64,000 nt of DNA from Apus apus (lineage: Eukaryota; Chordata; Aves; Apodiformes; Apodidae): NCBI RefSeq assembly GCF_020740795.1, contig NC_067302.1:1335001-1399000 (forward strand). Direction: 5' to 3'. Within the stretch, counting starts at the first letter, position 1, and each line of letters opens with the position of its first letter. Under the pieces are notes generated by a model. It was not told where the DNA came from. It did not search any database and saw only the letters and a list, made by a program, of their open reading frames with translations. Below are positions 38,501-50,720 of the stretch, piece by piece. The translations under genes and the position numbers were made by a program.

Positions 38501-40034
38501 TTACTCCCTTAAAATCTGTTCTTCACCAGAGAAGAAGACATCACTGCTGGATAGCAAACACCTACCCTTCATGGCCAGGTCTCAGTGCCCTGCTGCTCAT
38601 TCTCCTCTCTGGATGACAAGTGTTATTCCCAGCCTGCAGGCAAGCTGTAAATATAAAAACATGTGCACCCCACACTAACATTAGCAACAATATTTAAATC
38701 ACACTCTAGAGGCTAATTGGCTAGAATTCAAAGGTGACACAGAGAGAGCAGCTACTGAAGAAAGCATCAGATGTGGAGGTGTTGTTCCAACTTGCCCACA
38801 ATCTCTGGCTCCCTGCTACCCCTGCTGTGAGAGGGCAGATCAATCACAGCTCAGGCAATGGGACATTGGCCTTCCAGAGCACCCAAACACAGATCCAAGG
38901 CTGAAGGTCTTCACAAGGGGAAATTTGAGTTTCTTTCCAAGATGGAGACAAAGAGCTGTCCAGTTGAACTAAGGCTCCAGGTTTCTAACTGGAAAGTAGG
39001 ATCCCCCCCTGAGACCAGGATGTTACAGCTTTTCTGTGACATCTTCCTCAAACGCCCAACTCTGAGAGTCATGGTGTGATGGGAGACTCCTTTCTTTCCA
39101 CAAAGATGAAAGTGTGCTCCTAGCTCCTCTGGTGAAAAGCACACTTCAAACGTAACACTTCCTGGCTCAACATCAAAAAAGCAATTAAAAAAGATCCACA
39201 TTGACTTTCTTCTATACAGCCAGATGTTTAAGTCAGTGTTATCCTGAAGTAATTTCCATACAGATTTGTAATCCTTTAGATTTCTGAATCTAATGAAAAG
39301 GTGCTCTACTAACCCCTCTGGGGATATGACCAATAGAACAGTAGCTGAACCATGTACTTAGTGCCTAAAACTTTTGCAGTGTCCTTTACCTGAGTAGATT
39401 GCACTTCATTTTGGCCCCAGTTCCCCTACCCTTCCTCAAGCTTTATGCCCGTGTGCCATGGAGTCATGGCCCCAAAAGCTCTGCAGCCCTCCAGCTCAGC
39501 TTTCAGAAGCCAAAATCACGAGCTTGCAAGAGCAATTTAAGGTATAGTTGAGGAGAAGGGTGCTTAAAAACTTTTACTGCAGACTTACAGACATCATACA
39601 ACATGCTGGAAAGGAACAAGTCCTCAAGGGGCAGGATCTGACTGTCCAAAGGACTTCTGAGTTCCTGTCACTTCCACCTCTGCCTGTGCCTGCACCATCC
39701 CATGCTGGATGTTCTTCCAGCATTTGGCATTTGGATGTGCTCCTGCAAGAAGAGAAACTGGGGGATCTATCTTCTCTATGCTTAACAACAGCATCCACCC
39801 AGAGGGAACAGCAATGCAATCCTGTGGCCTTTTGGGTGGAAAGGAGGAAGGACAGACAAGTTACAGCAGCAGCATAGTGAACAACCCCATCTCTCTAGCA
39901 TCTCTGAGGCCTGGTGGGAACTTGTCTGTGTGTCTGTGCTCACAGTGCATTGGTGGAGGGGGGGACCTGTGTTTGGAGCTTGGACCTGTACCTTCCTACA
40001 TCTGTGAGCCCATCCCTTTGAGCATGTGTGTGTA
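35581..40034. other. Gene-free stretch around a small CR1 remnant
   Basis: Apart from the CR1 piece at 37405-37535, only unremarkable DNA. AT-rich at 36790-37180. Confidence 0.45.
37405..37535 (-). mobile_element. CR1 LINE fragment lacking the 3' tail, minus strand
   Basis: GGGATGGTGATGCAGTCACC, CTGGGCAGCCTGTGCCAGTG, AGTGAAGAAGTTTCTTCTAA and CTTGAGACCATTTCCTCTC. About 130 bp; the terminal 3' UTR is missing, so it has been cut by a later deletion. Confidence 0.85.
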
Positions 40035-40238
40035 AATCATAGAATCATCGAACCATCCTGGTTGGAAGGGACCTTGAAGATCATCAAGTCCAACCATAAC
40101 CTAAATCCCCTGCCATAACCAGATTTACCCGTTCAGTGCTTAAATCATGTCCCTAAGCACTACATCTACACTTCTTTTAAACACTTCCAGGGATGGTGAC
40201 TCCACCACCTCCCTGGGCAGCCTGTTCCAGTGTCCAAT
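40035..40238 (-). mobile_element. CR1 LINE 3' part, minus strand
   Basis: AATCATAGAATCATCGAACC, CCTGGTTGGAAGGGACCTTG, CATCAAGTCCAACCATAACC, TACCCGTTCAGTGCTTAAAT and GGATGGTGACTCCACCACCT, stopping abruptly after CCTGTTCCAGTGTCCA. About 200 bp, very close to the copy at 32.4 kb. Confidence 0.94.
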
Positions 40239-42048
40239 GTTCCTGTGCCCCACACATGCCAAACACACATGACACACAGAACATTGTACCCTGTTTCTTG
40301 CCTGGCAGTGAGAACAGACATGAAGGCAGGCAGCCCCATCTGCCTCAGGCCTGGCGACATCTCCAGGTATGAGCTGAGAGCCTGACCTAGAACCATGGTC
40401 ACAAGAGGCCGAAGTCCCCTAACTGTTGCTCTAGCAGCTAAGAAAATGACAACCTCTTCTCAAAATGAATCATTCAGGCAGCTTGAGGCATCAGCTCTTC
40501 CCTCCACAAGGCAGCAGCATCCTGTCCAAAGTGGCAATGGGGGAACGTCTGCAGCTCCTGTCCTGCCCCTCTGTGAGGAAGATGATGGCAATGACCGAGT
40601 GAAAAACCCATACCTGCCCTCAGGTTTAAGGCTGTTAAGGGCTGTGTTTTGGTCAGTTTTCTAAAGAAGCAAGGATAAAACTTTGCAGTGACAGTTCTGG
40701 CTCTGCAGCTGCTCCCTGGAATCTCCCCCCAGCTCCTGTGGTCTCCGTGTGCTGCCTTCTCACTCCTGCCCTCAGGAGACAAGAGGGGTGCCTGTTTGCC
40801 AGTTCATTCCACTGTCTCCAGAATTTCTCCCCATTTCTTTCCTGCCTTTTCAGTGTCACCTGAGAGACTGTGAGGTTGAAAGGACCCATTTGAACCATCT
40901 GGTTTGACACTGTGTCTATCCTGGTCTGGAGAATTCATCCCGTTCCCTGTTGAGGCTCATTTCAGTGCCCTGTGCTGGACCCAGCACTTGCCATAAAACT
41001 TTCTCTCCAGGAGACTTAGCCAAGTCTCCTCCAGATATCTCCATGAGAAGCCCATGTGTCCAAGTCTCTTGTCCATAGCCCAGAGAGGCTGTAGCTGTGG
41101 CATGAGGTCACTTTCCACTGAGCAGGCTCCCATGGCCAGCACACCATGCAGAGCTGGGCATGGCTGCAAGCAGACGTGGTGTCACCTCCCCCTGCCATGG
41201 ACTCCTGCTGACATGGCTCTTCCTCAGAGCATCCCTCTGATGCCACCTTCAGCTGGCTTCTACCAGCTGTGCCTGTGCGAAGCAAAGCAGATGTGTTTCT
41301 GGGGACAATGTGCTGCAGGGGAGGCTCCCCACGGGCAGCATGAATCAGGCTGCTCTCCATCCCCTGCTCTCTCAGCAGGCTGGGTGCCCGCAAGATCATC
41401 TCCACGCCCTCTCACTGGGTATTAAAACACAGCACATGTCCTCAGCATTGGGCTACAGACACATCATGCTGTGACAAAGCCATCAACTGAGACCTGACAA
41501 ACCAGTACAAAACCAGTAACATTTCAAAAAAACTCAGAGGAGAGCCACAGTGAGAGCTGTGTGGAGCCAGGCACTGTGCCTTGGAGGAATCCCCCTGAGC
41601 AGTGGGGCATGAGCTGCTCATCCCCACTGGGCCAGGCCTGGGAATCTGCCTGGGTGGTGGGTGCTCTTAGCAATATGGATGTAGGTGCTGTGACAAATTC
41701 ATTTCTTTGCATACCCCACAGATGTGAGCTGACCTTCAGCACCCCTTTCCTGCTGCTTCTCTCTTTGATTGCTCTTTGTCTCCTTTCTTGCCATCTCTCA
41801 CCCATCCCTTTTCTCACCTTAACATCCTCTTTTTCACCTGCTGTGGAAACCAAAATGGAGGAGCAAGGAAGGGCAGAGAGGAAAAGTGAAAGGAAAAAAA
41901 TAAACAACCCTGAACTAATTCTGGCATAGTCCTAACAACATGAAGTTAGATAAAGAAAGAGGAAGGAAAAGCAGAGCAGGGGATCCCAGCCATGGGATGG
42001 AGATGGGGAAATGTGCAGAGAAACTATGGAAAGTCTCAGTCAGGAAAA
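40239..42048. other. Gene-free stretch between CR1 copies
   Basis: No exon, RNA gene or repeat recognised. Confidence 0.45.
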
Positions 42049-42306
42049 TCATAGAATCATAGAACCATTCAGGTTGGTAAAGCCCCTTGGGATCACCCAG
42101 TCCAATCATCATCCCTGCTCTACAAAGTTCTCCCCTGAATCATCTCCACCAACACCACATCCAAACCACCCTTCAACACATCCAGGGATGGTGACTCCAC
42201 CACCTCCCTGGGCAGCCTGTTCCAGTGTCTGACCACTCTTGCTGGGAAAAAATGTTTCCTAATGTCCAGTCTAAACCTCCTCTGTTGCAGCTTGACACCG
42301 TTCCCA
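42049..42306 (-). mobile_element. CR1 LINE 3' part, minus strand
   Basis: ATCATAGAATCATAGAACCA, GATCACCCAGTCCAATCATC, GGATGGTGACTCCACCACCT, TTTCCTAATGTCCAGTCTAA and CCTCTGTTGCAGCTTGACAC. About 258 bp, 5'-truncated. Confidence 0.93.
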
Positions 42307-43494
42307 CAAATGTGGAGACAGAAGCAAAGCAAAGGGCAGGCTGAGTGGGGAGGGCAGTCATCCCTCAGCAAACAGGGGGAGCCATCAGCTGGGCAGTGGG
42401 GCACAGCTTCAGAAGATGTGATGGTGTGGATGGGGTGACACATGCCTGGAGCACCATAGGCACAAAGCTGAGGCCCCAGGTGGGCACAGCAGCAAAGTCA
42501 GGTCTGGAGGCTTCCTACAGCTGAGACCAGCCTGGAGAGGAGAGCACGGCAGCAGCACTGGACAGGACTGGACAGGAGTTATTAGCAGAGCATTTCCCCC
42601 ATTAACTCAGACACCTCCAGCCCCACTAGCCCAGACTGGCTGATTCCTTCTTTGTTCACAATTTCCATTTACTTTATCAGGCAGTGATTTTGCTGGTCTC
42701 CTTCACATCCTGTCCCCCTGAGCTCCTTGGCTGCATTTCTCTCTGCTGCCATGGCTCAGGGAGAAGTGTGGGGTCTCGGGCATTTCTGCTCCATCAGTCA
42801 TTTCAACACCATCTCCTGGAGAGCTTCCCCAGGGAAACAGCAGAGCCAAACTGCTCTGGAGCAAGCAGGAGATGCTCAAGAACACTTGAGAGGCCAAGTA
42901 CCACATGTCCTTGCTAGGTCTTGGTGGCAGCTTTTTAGGAATCAGGGTCTGTAGGGGCTGATTTCTCAACTGCAGCAGGGCTGAGGCTGCAGCAACAGGG
43001 CAGCTCCCTGAGCACAGCTCTGCTCAGAACTCTGAAGCTTGGGGGCTCAACCAGAAACACAGTGATGGAGCCATTCCCACCCGACTTTGCCCCAGGGAGG
43101 GCACAGAGCAAAAGCTCCTGCATGACTGAAGAAACCACATTTTTAAATGAAGACTCTGGCCCTTCACTTAAGCTATGACACACGAGCACATCACCCAACC
43201 ATCCCTCTGGGCCAGGAGCAGAAGCTGCATCTCCTCCCAGCTCCAGCAGCTCTACCTGGGAGCAGAATGGTTGGCTAATGAGCCTGGCATGCAGGAGGCT
43301 GCTCCATGGGCAGGGTTGGAACTGGGGCTGGTCCCAACACCAGGGTGCCATGGGAAGGTGGACCCCACCCTTCAGGCTGGGATGGTGTTTTTCTGGTGCC
43401 TCGCAGTGGTTGGCTTTTGTTTTGCTGAGCTGTTGCTATGCACCTGAGGCTCTGCGAGGGAAGTCTGGCTCTCCAGAGGAAGCAACACTGGCAA

Positions 43495-43920
43495 AAAGTC
43501 ACCGAATGATTGTTCTGCCTCCTTTATGTGTCATGAATAAACACATGAATCTGCACTTGTTTATCGGGAGGCACAAGGGCAGGATTTTATCCGCAGAGGT
43601 GATTTGTCTGATGGACCTGCTGGTGGCAGTGGCAGCAGTTTAGCCCCAAAAACAAAACCAGGAAGAGACTAAGTGTTCCCATGCAACTTCCAGCACAATC
43701 AGCAGCCCTCCTCGAAAGTGCCTTTTCTACAAGAAACGGGAGAGGGAAAAAACAATTAGCACCACTTGATTAAAAAAATAAAAAGACAAAAAAGAAAGAA
43801 AAAAAAAAAAAAAGACAATTCTTCCATTAATCAGACCCTTATCAGCTGCAAGGTGATATAAAGCCAGGGTTTAATTGGGACTGAGCAAATGTGTTTGTGC
43901 TGGTGTGGAGAGCCTTGTCT
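43495..43920. promoter_or_regulatory. Candidate conserved non-coding element
   Basis: AT-rich, repeat-free DNA with densely packed developmental-factor-like motifs: ATAAACA and TGTTTAT (forkhead-like), CAATTAGC and ACTTGATTAA (homeodomain-like), TTATCAGCTG (GATA plus E-box) and TTTAATTGG, flanking a 16-base poly(A) run at about 43800. It contrasts with the degraded surroundings. No alignment could be run. Confidence 0.25.
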
Positions 43921-44914
43921 ATGCAAGCAGGAATGTGACCTGCATCCTGTTTTCTTTACTGATGGGGGAGGAATCCGCTCCTGATTCCTTGAAAGGCTGG
44001 AGTGTGTTTTCCACCAGCTCCATGCCGGGTTTGTGAATTAGGTTCCTGCTTCTTAGCATCCTGGAGAGCAGCTTTGTGCTCAAAGGGATCCCAAAACACT
44101 GGCTGTTTTGTAGGAAAGGAGCAGCCATCCTCCTGTTGACAGAGCAGGTGCTCCTGGCACCCGCCATCCCTTTGTGCTCCACCTGATCTCCCTGCTGACA
44201 ACGGGCAGATGGACAATTCCCAAAGCATGGAGGTTTCAGATCTCACTGTTGGTTTACTCAGTGCCCACCGACCCCACTTTTTGCCTTTGTGGAAGGCAAG
44301 ACTATCACAATGTGGTTTGTAAAGGGGGTGGGGGAACGGGAGAAAGGCCAGGGTGGGGTGTGCTCTGTCCTGCAAGAGGTGAGGATTTTCCTGGGGGTGC
44401 TGAGGCAGCACGAAGGGGAGGATCCTCCAGTCTGTCTGCTCCTCGTAACCCCTGAGGTACCTTTGAAGGGCACTTGATCATTGCTCTCTTCATGGCAAAT
44501 GCTCAGGGCTGGTGCTCAGGCTCTGCCAGCTCCTGGGCTCCATCCCCAGCATTGGAAGGGTCTCTCTGATCCCCCCAGGCCTTTCCCCTCTGCCAGGCCT
44601 GCTTTCTGGTCATCATATCTGTGCCTTTTTAGCACAGCACTAGCACTCCTCCAGCTCTCCCCACACTGCTGGGATGCTCCAGTGAACTTTCAGCACTTTT
44701 AAGAATACAGCATTAAACATCAGGCTGTCTTTAACACTGGGATACAGAACATTTATAAGCACCTTGTCTCCTCTTCCTAGCCCCAAGCTCTTAAAAAGGG
44801 AATCTCAGTCATTCTTCCATCCTGCTCTATAGTCAGTGCAGTTCCTGTCAGGATAAGCAGCCCCAACCCAAAGTCAGCAGCCTTTTCTACACCAAAACTC
44901 TAGTTGTCTTGGAT

Positions 44915-44976
44915 GGAGACCTCTTAGGACTGTCCTTGGAGCACTGGAGACTTCTTAGGACTGTCCTCGGAGCACT
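44915..44976. repeat. 31-bp tandem duplication
   Basis: GGAGACCTCTTAGGACTGTC plus CTTGGAGCACT at 44915 is repeated from 44946 with two C/T differences. Confidence 0.93.
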
Positions 44977-45039
44977 GGCCACACAAATATACAGTCTGAC
45001 TTTCCTAGGCAGGAGTGGCAAAGTCACCCAAAAGCAAAT

Positions 45040-45650
45040 CTGCAGAAGTGTGGCAAATTCACCCAGCCTTGCAGCCCAGCATAATTAAACAGCATTCTTA
45101 TTCACGTCATCTCCTGGCTTTGGCATAGGTTTTATTATAGTCATTACAAAGGCAGATATTACTTTTGGATTGACTCACTTGATGGGTTGATCAGCACTTT
45201 ATTGTAGCCTCCAGTTATAGCACTTTTTATGGCATCCCAAAGAACTTAACCATTAGCACACTATTAGGAAGAACACTGGCAGCTGATTAAGTTGCTGAAG
45301 GTCAAAGACATTTTTCTTAATTGCTCCATGTGTGTTCCCTCCTCCTCCCCCCGCCCCCCCAAAGGGAGCTGGAGGGAGATAATTCTGTTTTAATAATAAA
45401 GTCACAGAGGCATACCTCGTATTTGCCATCAAATCTCCAGGGAGAGGGTTATTCACCACTTGAGATCTTCTCTAAACTGTTATGGTCTCGCTGCTGAAAT
45501 GGAGTCTGGGAGATTTATATTTTTTTTTAAATGTCAAAAAAAGAAAAGGAAAAAAAAAAAGCCATCAGGGTGACTTATTGGATTTGGTTAACACGTATTG
45601 CAAATAATGTGCTATTAGGGTCATAATAAAATGAATGCATGGAAGGGAAG
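45040..45650. promoter_or_regulatory. Candidate conserved non-coding element
   Basis: About 600 bp of AT-rich, repeat-free DNA with CATAATTAAAC, GGTTTTATTATAGTCATTAC, CTGATTAAGTTGC, TTTTAATAATAAAGTC, GGTTAACACGTATTGC and TCATAATAAAATGAATGC, interrupted by C- and A-rich runs. The even base composition and motif density resemble an enhancer-type element. There is no open frame of note. Confidence 0.28.
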
Positions 45651-48600
45651 ATGATTTTCCAGCCTCTGGTCACAGCTCCCAGGTGTGTTGCCAGAACAAC
45701 CTCGTCACAGACAAGGGAGCCCAGAGTTTGTGAGAGTCTTTCTGATCAGCCTTCTCATTTTTTTTCCCTTGGAATACACCACTTTGGGTGTTTTCCCACT
45801 AATCCACTTGAGAAAGCTGCCCAGCAACCTGTTCATACCCTGTCCTGCAGCCTACACCAACTACACACCAGGCTGGTGTGCCCTAGATGAGCCACAGGTT
45901 TGATGATTTCCAGCACAGGCTCTTTAGCTGAGCCAGGGGCTCAGTCCCTCCCTGTCACCAGCACAACTGGAGAATGAGTTTGTTTAAATCAGCAAACAAG
46001 CAGCTTTCCTCTCTGGGCTCAGCAGCCTGCACCCTGTGGGATCACAGCAGAAGGTGAAAGGGAGGACACCTCACAAGAGTTCCACGCCGTGAGCCTGGGG
46101 ATGCACCCACCAGCCTCGTGCTCCCGGGGAGGTGTGTGTCCAGGGGTGGACATGGCTCTGCTGGCTCTGGCTGCAGGGAGAGCTGAAGGCTCCAGCTCCC
46201 TTCTCACACAGTGTGTTGCTAAGGGTGTTCACACCTCCTGTGCTTCACAAAGCTCCTTGTAGGGTCAAGGACACACTTACCTGGAGCTCAGTGCCAGGGT
46301 GGGGCACGAGCCTGTGTTACCCAGCGCAGCTAATGAGCATAGTTTTAAACTATGTGATTACTTAATCTGATTTTGCCCGTTTACATTTTCTGCCTCAGTT
46401 TCCACCCTCTCCCAGGGCTCCTGCTGTCACCCGAGATGAGAAAGCAAAAGCCCTAGAAGTCATTTCTGTGGTAAGTTCCACCTGCCAAAGCTTGATGGTC
46501 CTGGTGACCTCCCACAAACCAGAGTCTTGGCCAGATGTTTAGCTGCTTCATCTTTTAGATTTGGACCCAGATGGAGTCACTAAACCATCAGAAACCTCCT
46601 CCCTTGCTTCTCCTGAGTTGGATTTCTACCCATTTATTTTGCCCACTGGGATTTAGTCTAGAATCAGAGTCAATGCTTGGGGAGAAAGGGAGGATGAGGA
46701 CTGAAGGGAGCAGGGTTGACCCGTTGCAGGGTAAGTCAACCTCAACACTTCAAGAAGCCTTTCCCTGAGGAAAAGTGAATGGTCAGTGAAACCATCTCAC
46801 CTTTGCAGGACAACCTGATGGAGCAGTGCTTTTGCTTTCAACAAGGGAATGGCTGTGATGTCTTCTCCAAGGTCTTACAGAAGTTGGATGGGTGAGAGAC
46901 ACAGTTACTCATCAGTGAGCAGGTTTGAGGTTGAGGAAAGGACTTAAAACAGGGTCATAAGCAGTACATGGTCCTGCTAAGTGTCAGAAGAACATGTGAC
47001 AGATGGAGATGGGCTTCACCTGGCAGTTTTGTGCCAGCTCCTCCTGCCTCAGCTTTGCAACCAATCCCCTCTTAAAGGAAGTGAGTAGGGATTAACCTGA
47101 GTCCAAGTTCCCATGGGAGGCATTTCCATGTTTTATACTTCACTGTTGCCTGGATCAGGTAAGACAGGCTGTGGTTGGTTACTGTGATGCCTGCACCTGG
47201 GTATGACATCCAAAGAGCCCATTGCTTGCCCCACAGCTCAGAGATCCTGAAGATGTGGGTTGCAGTTGACCACAGAGAGCTCACCAGCCTGCAGCAAGAA
47301 TTATGGAGATGACATCCACTGTAGATCCACTTGTCCCCCACACCAGCCAGCTCAAGACAATCAGTCAAGTCAATAATCTTCATATGCAAGGATCCTGGAG
47401 CTAGTGACATGATTTAGGAATTTTAAACACAGTTTAATCAAGCCCTCTGTTTCCTTGGCTGGAACTATCCATTGGCACATGCCATGTCCTGCCACAGCCT
47501 AAAGGGTGCAAGCCAAACCCCAGGGCTGCACCTTGGCCATCTCCAAGATGACTGGAGAACCTCTCTGTGGTGGAGGACACTGAGAAGCTTCCATTCCATA
47601 GAACTACGTTATTAGAAGCTTGACATGACAGCACAAGTGCTCACAGGAGGCATTTCCTAGAGAAAAACCTTCTGCAGGGTACCTGCCTCAGTGCCTTGTA
47701 GCTGTGGCTTTAGTCACACGTGGGGACAAAAGATTTCTGTGGCAGACTGAATCCTACAGAGAGAGACACAGGTCCTGGGTGGGCCAGCAGTACTGTCTGG
47801 GAGGTCTATATGTTGGTCCATGCTCAACAGAGCCACTGACCATGTAGATCAGGCCAGAGGTGCTGAAACCAAAGGCAGCTGCAGACCCATGGCAAGGGGG
47901 TCATCACCCTGCACCCATTATTCAGTGTCCCTTCCCTCCTATGGCACCCTAGGTCTTATTTCAGAAGGACCAGCTCTTCTGCAGGGTGATACAAACCCAA
48001 AGCAGGGCGAAATTATAAAATCAGGCAGGAAAATCTGCTAGCAAATCCTACCTGCCATGGACAACTTCTTCCCATGGAAGCATCAAAGTCTAGCCTTGAA
48101 AAGGCATCCACCCAAATACTCCTCACTCAAAGCATCCTTCTATTTTTATGTCAACACATCTTCTCGTGAGCAGAACTTTTCTGTTTAACAAATGTGAGAT
48201 GTAAGCAAAGTCCCACCAAAAAAAAATATTGCCTAAACTGATGAGGACAGAACAGTCCCACAGCAGAGAAGGGAATTTAGCTGCCTGTGGACCACCTAGA
48301 AAGGGTCTTTTTCAGGACCTCCAGCTGCAGAAGTGTGTCAGTCCCATGCAGGGCACAAGAGGTCCACTTTTATGGGAATTGCCAGACATAACAAGGATGG
48401 CTCAATCAAAAATTGCATCTTTTGGAAGATCCTCTAGCACTCACACTTAGAACTGGCTTTGAAAGTTGCCTGCTTTCCAGGATTTTCCTCTTTAATAAAG
48501 TTTTGTTATTCTGACTTGCCTGTTAGGTGTGAGAAGTTATAAAACGTGCCTCCTTCAGCCTACTGCTTTATCCCTGAATCCAATAACCTCAGAATCATCT

Positions 48601-49074
48601 CATCCTGCCTTCTCTCTTCTCACCCTAATGAAGATGTTCTTAAGCATCTGCCTTCTCTTCCTCCCTTGGGTGATACTTAATTAACTCTTACAACTAAAAC
48701 TGTACCTGAAGGGCTGGGCTTTGCACAGGTGTTGGAATTGTTCCAGGGAACACCATGGGGTTACTGACAGGTTCTGGTTGCTCCTCAGCACTGGGTGGGA
48801 CACCTGAGGGGCCTTACCTGAGTTCCTAGCTAGGAGGTCTTCTGAGATTTTTTCATCAAGGTCTTGAGGGATGTTTCTGGATGTCTGGCCTGTGGTATTT
48901 TAAAACTAGTTATCCAGATATGTTGACTTCCAGTATTTCCTCCTGCAGTACTCACCAGTAAGCCCAAATTTTCCCCAAGTCAGTGTGGAGAGCTTGCCCT
49001 GGAAGATTTTTCCATCATTCAGCCCTGACTGGAAATTTCTCTCTGTTCATTGGTCTGAGAGCTAGGAAAACAAG

Positions 49075-49091
49075 CAAACAAACAAACAAAA
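49075..49091. repeat. (CAAA)n microsatellite
   Basis: Four CAAA units followed by an A/C-rich stretch to about 49120. Confidence 0.85.
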
Positions 49092-50474
49092 CAACAAACC
49101 CCAACCAACCCACCCACAAAAGGATTAGTTCAAATTTTCTCTCCCCTTATTTGAATGTCTTGCTCCAAGTTGGGGCAGAGTTGGAGAGCATTTCTTGTGG
49201 TCACACCTCCAGCAGACGTGGTGCTCCCCATGTGCTGCTCCTCTCCTGAGCAGGGGTGATTTGTTCCCTGGGACCAAGGGCTGACTAAGGCCATAGTTCT
49301 TCTGTGACTTCAGAAAGACAAATAAAAGGCTGGGCCCAAGGCTGGCTCAACAGACATTACAGATGACAAGGAAACCTTTCCTGGGAATTGAATGAATTTC
49401 CAGCAGGCCTCAGCTTCCTCATTCACACCACCTGAAATCAGTCCAAACAGGACACGGTGGAAACTACCCCAAAAGGGCAAAATTTTCAGTCCTGTTCTTG
49501 AACAAGGCTGAGCAGAAGAGCTGGGAGTTTCACCCCAGGTATTGGACACAGGAAATTTGCAATGCTTCAGGGTAAATTCTTCCCCTTTTACCTGTAATTC
49601 AGTCCTTTTTATCACGGACCTTTATCATTAAAAGTCATAGAAACTATGACATTGTCTTAGAAGCATCTGAAGGAATTGATTTTTCACACACTCTGACACC
49701 AAATCTCGGGGTGGAGTCTTGGCAGCTCAGCAAAGAAAACCAGGCAATAGGAAAGGATGGGGCTGCAGCTCCCTGAACTACTGCTCCCAAGAAGCCATGG
49801 CAACCCACCAAGAAGCTTCTGGAGATGCAGCAAGCCCAGGGTTAGCTACCACATTCATGGTTCTTTTTTATTCTCTTATCACAGCTCTGCCCTGAGATTC
49901 ACTGAGTTAACTACACCAGAATAATCTACAGTGTGGTCTTCATGCAAAGAAGACCATCAACTGGGTGATGCCTCTTTATCTGTACTTAACAATAAATTAA
50001 AACCGATCAGCATAATTTAGATCTGAAAGTCAGTGGGCACAGGAGGGGGTGGTTGCTCTGTCCCTGTGATGCTGACACCAGTCGCAGAGCTGCAAAGAGG
50101 ACTTGTGACAAAGCACTAAACCATGGGGAAGCACTAACAGGATCCCTTGGCACAAGGATTCCAGCTGGTCTTAGCATCCTCAGCCCTAAGCACAACAGGT
50201 TGGGGATCATTTCACATCTGTGTTCCCACAGATGTCTAGAAAGGAACAAGGCATTTATTTTCAGTTTAAGAGCATTTAAGTCAGCTGGATGGGTTGACTT
50301 TGAACTGACATGTTCTCAGGGCTGGTCACACGACCACACAGCCTCCCCTTTCTCACCCAGCTTTGCTGCCCAACTCACTTTCACAGTGATCTGGTCATCT
50401 GGGTTTCATTCACTTCATCCACCACCACCCAGCCATCAAATAAGGAAGAAAAATGGTATTGACTTTTGTTATTA

Positions 50475-50717
50475 TTTATTACAAATTAAATTTTGCAAAT
50501 TACTGTCTAAAAAAAAATAATCAATAGATTTAAATAAATATACAGATTTCAGGATGCTACATATGGCAAGTGTGCAATAAGTCACTTTGAGGTGGGACAT
50601 TATACACACAAGGAGATATACATAGTATTTTACAGCAGTAGTTTTATTTTAAATTACTAAGCTCACATTAAACCATGTGCAAAGTTTTCTCTGGAACAAA
50701 CCCTTTCAGGATTTATT
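50475..50717 (-). terminator. Cluster of candidate distal EDN2 poly(A) signals (AATAAA)
   Basis: Three minus-strand AATAAA hexamers at 50712-50717, 50643-50648 and 50475-50480 lie in an AT-rich block. An AU-rich ATTTATTTA (minus strand) lies near 50527-50540. They would give a 3' UTR of 1.8-2.0 kb. They may equally be chance hexamers in AT-rich DNA. Confidence 0.25.
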
Positions 50718-50720
50718 TTT

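Larger units (their letters stand above)
42307..50474. other. Repeat-poor gene-free stretch downstream of EDN2
   Basis: Eight kilobases with no recognisable CR1 copy, in contrast to 15-42 kb. It contains two candidate regulatory blocks (43.5-43.9 and 45.0-45.65 kb), the 31-bp duplication and (CAAA)n. No coding exon is recognised on either strand. Confidence 0.45.

Noticed and set aside
40865..41090. Possible further LINE fragment
   Set aside because: Some phrases (GTTGAAAGGACC, GTGCTGGACCCAGCAC) are suggestive, but no CR1 order could be followed.
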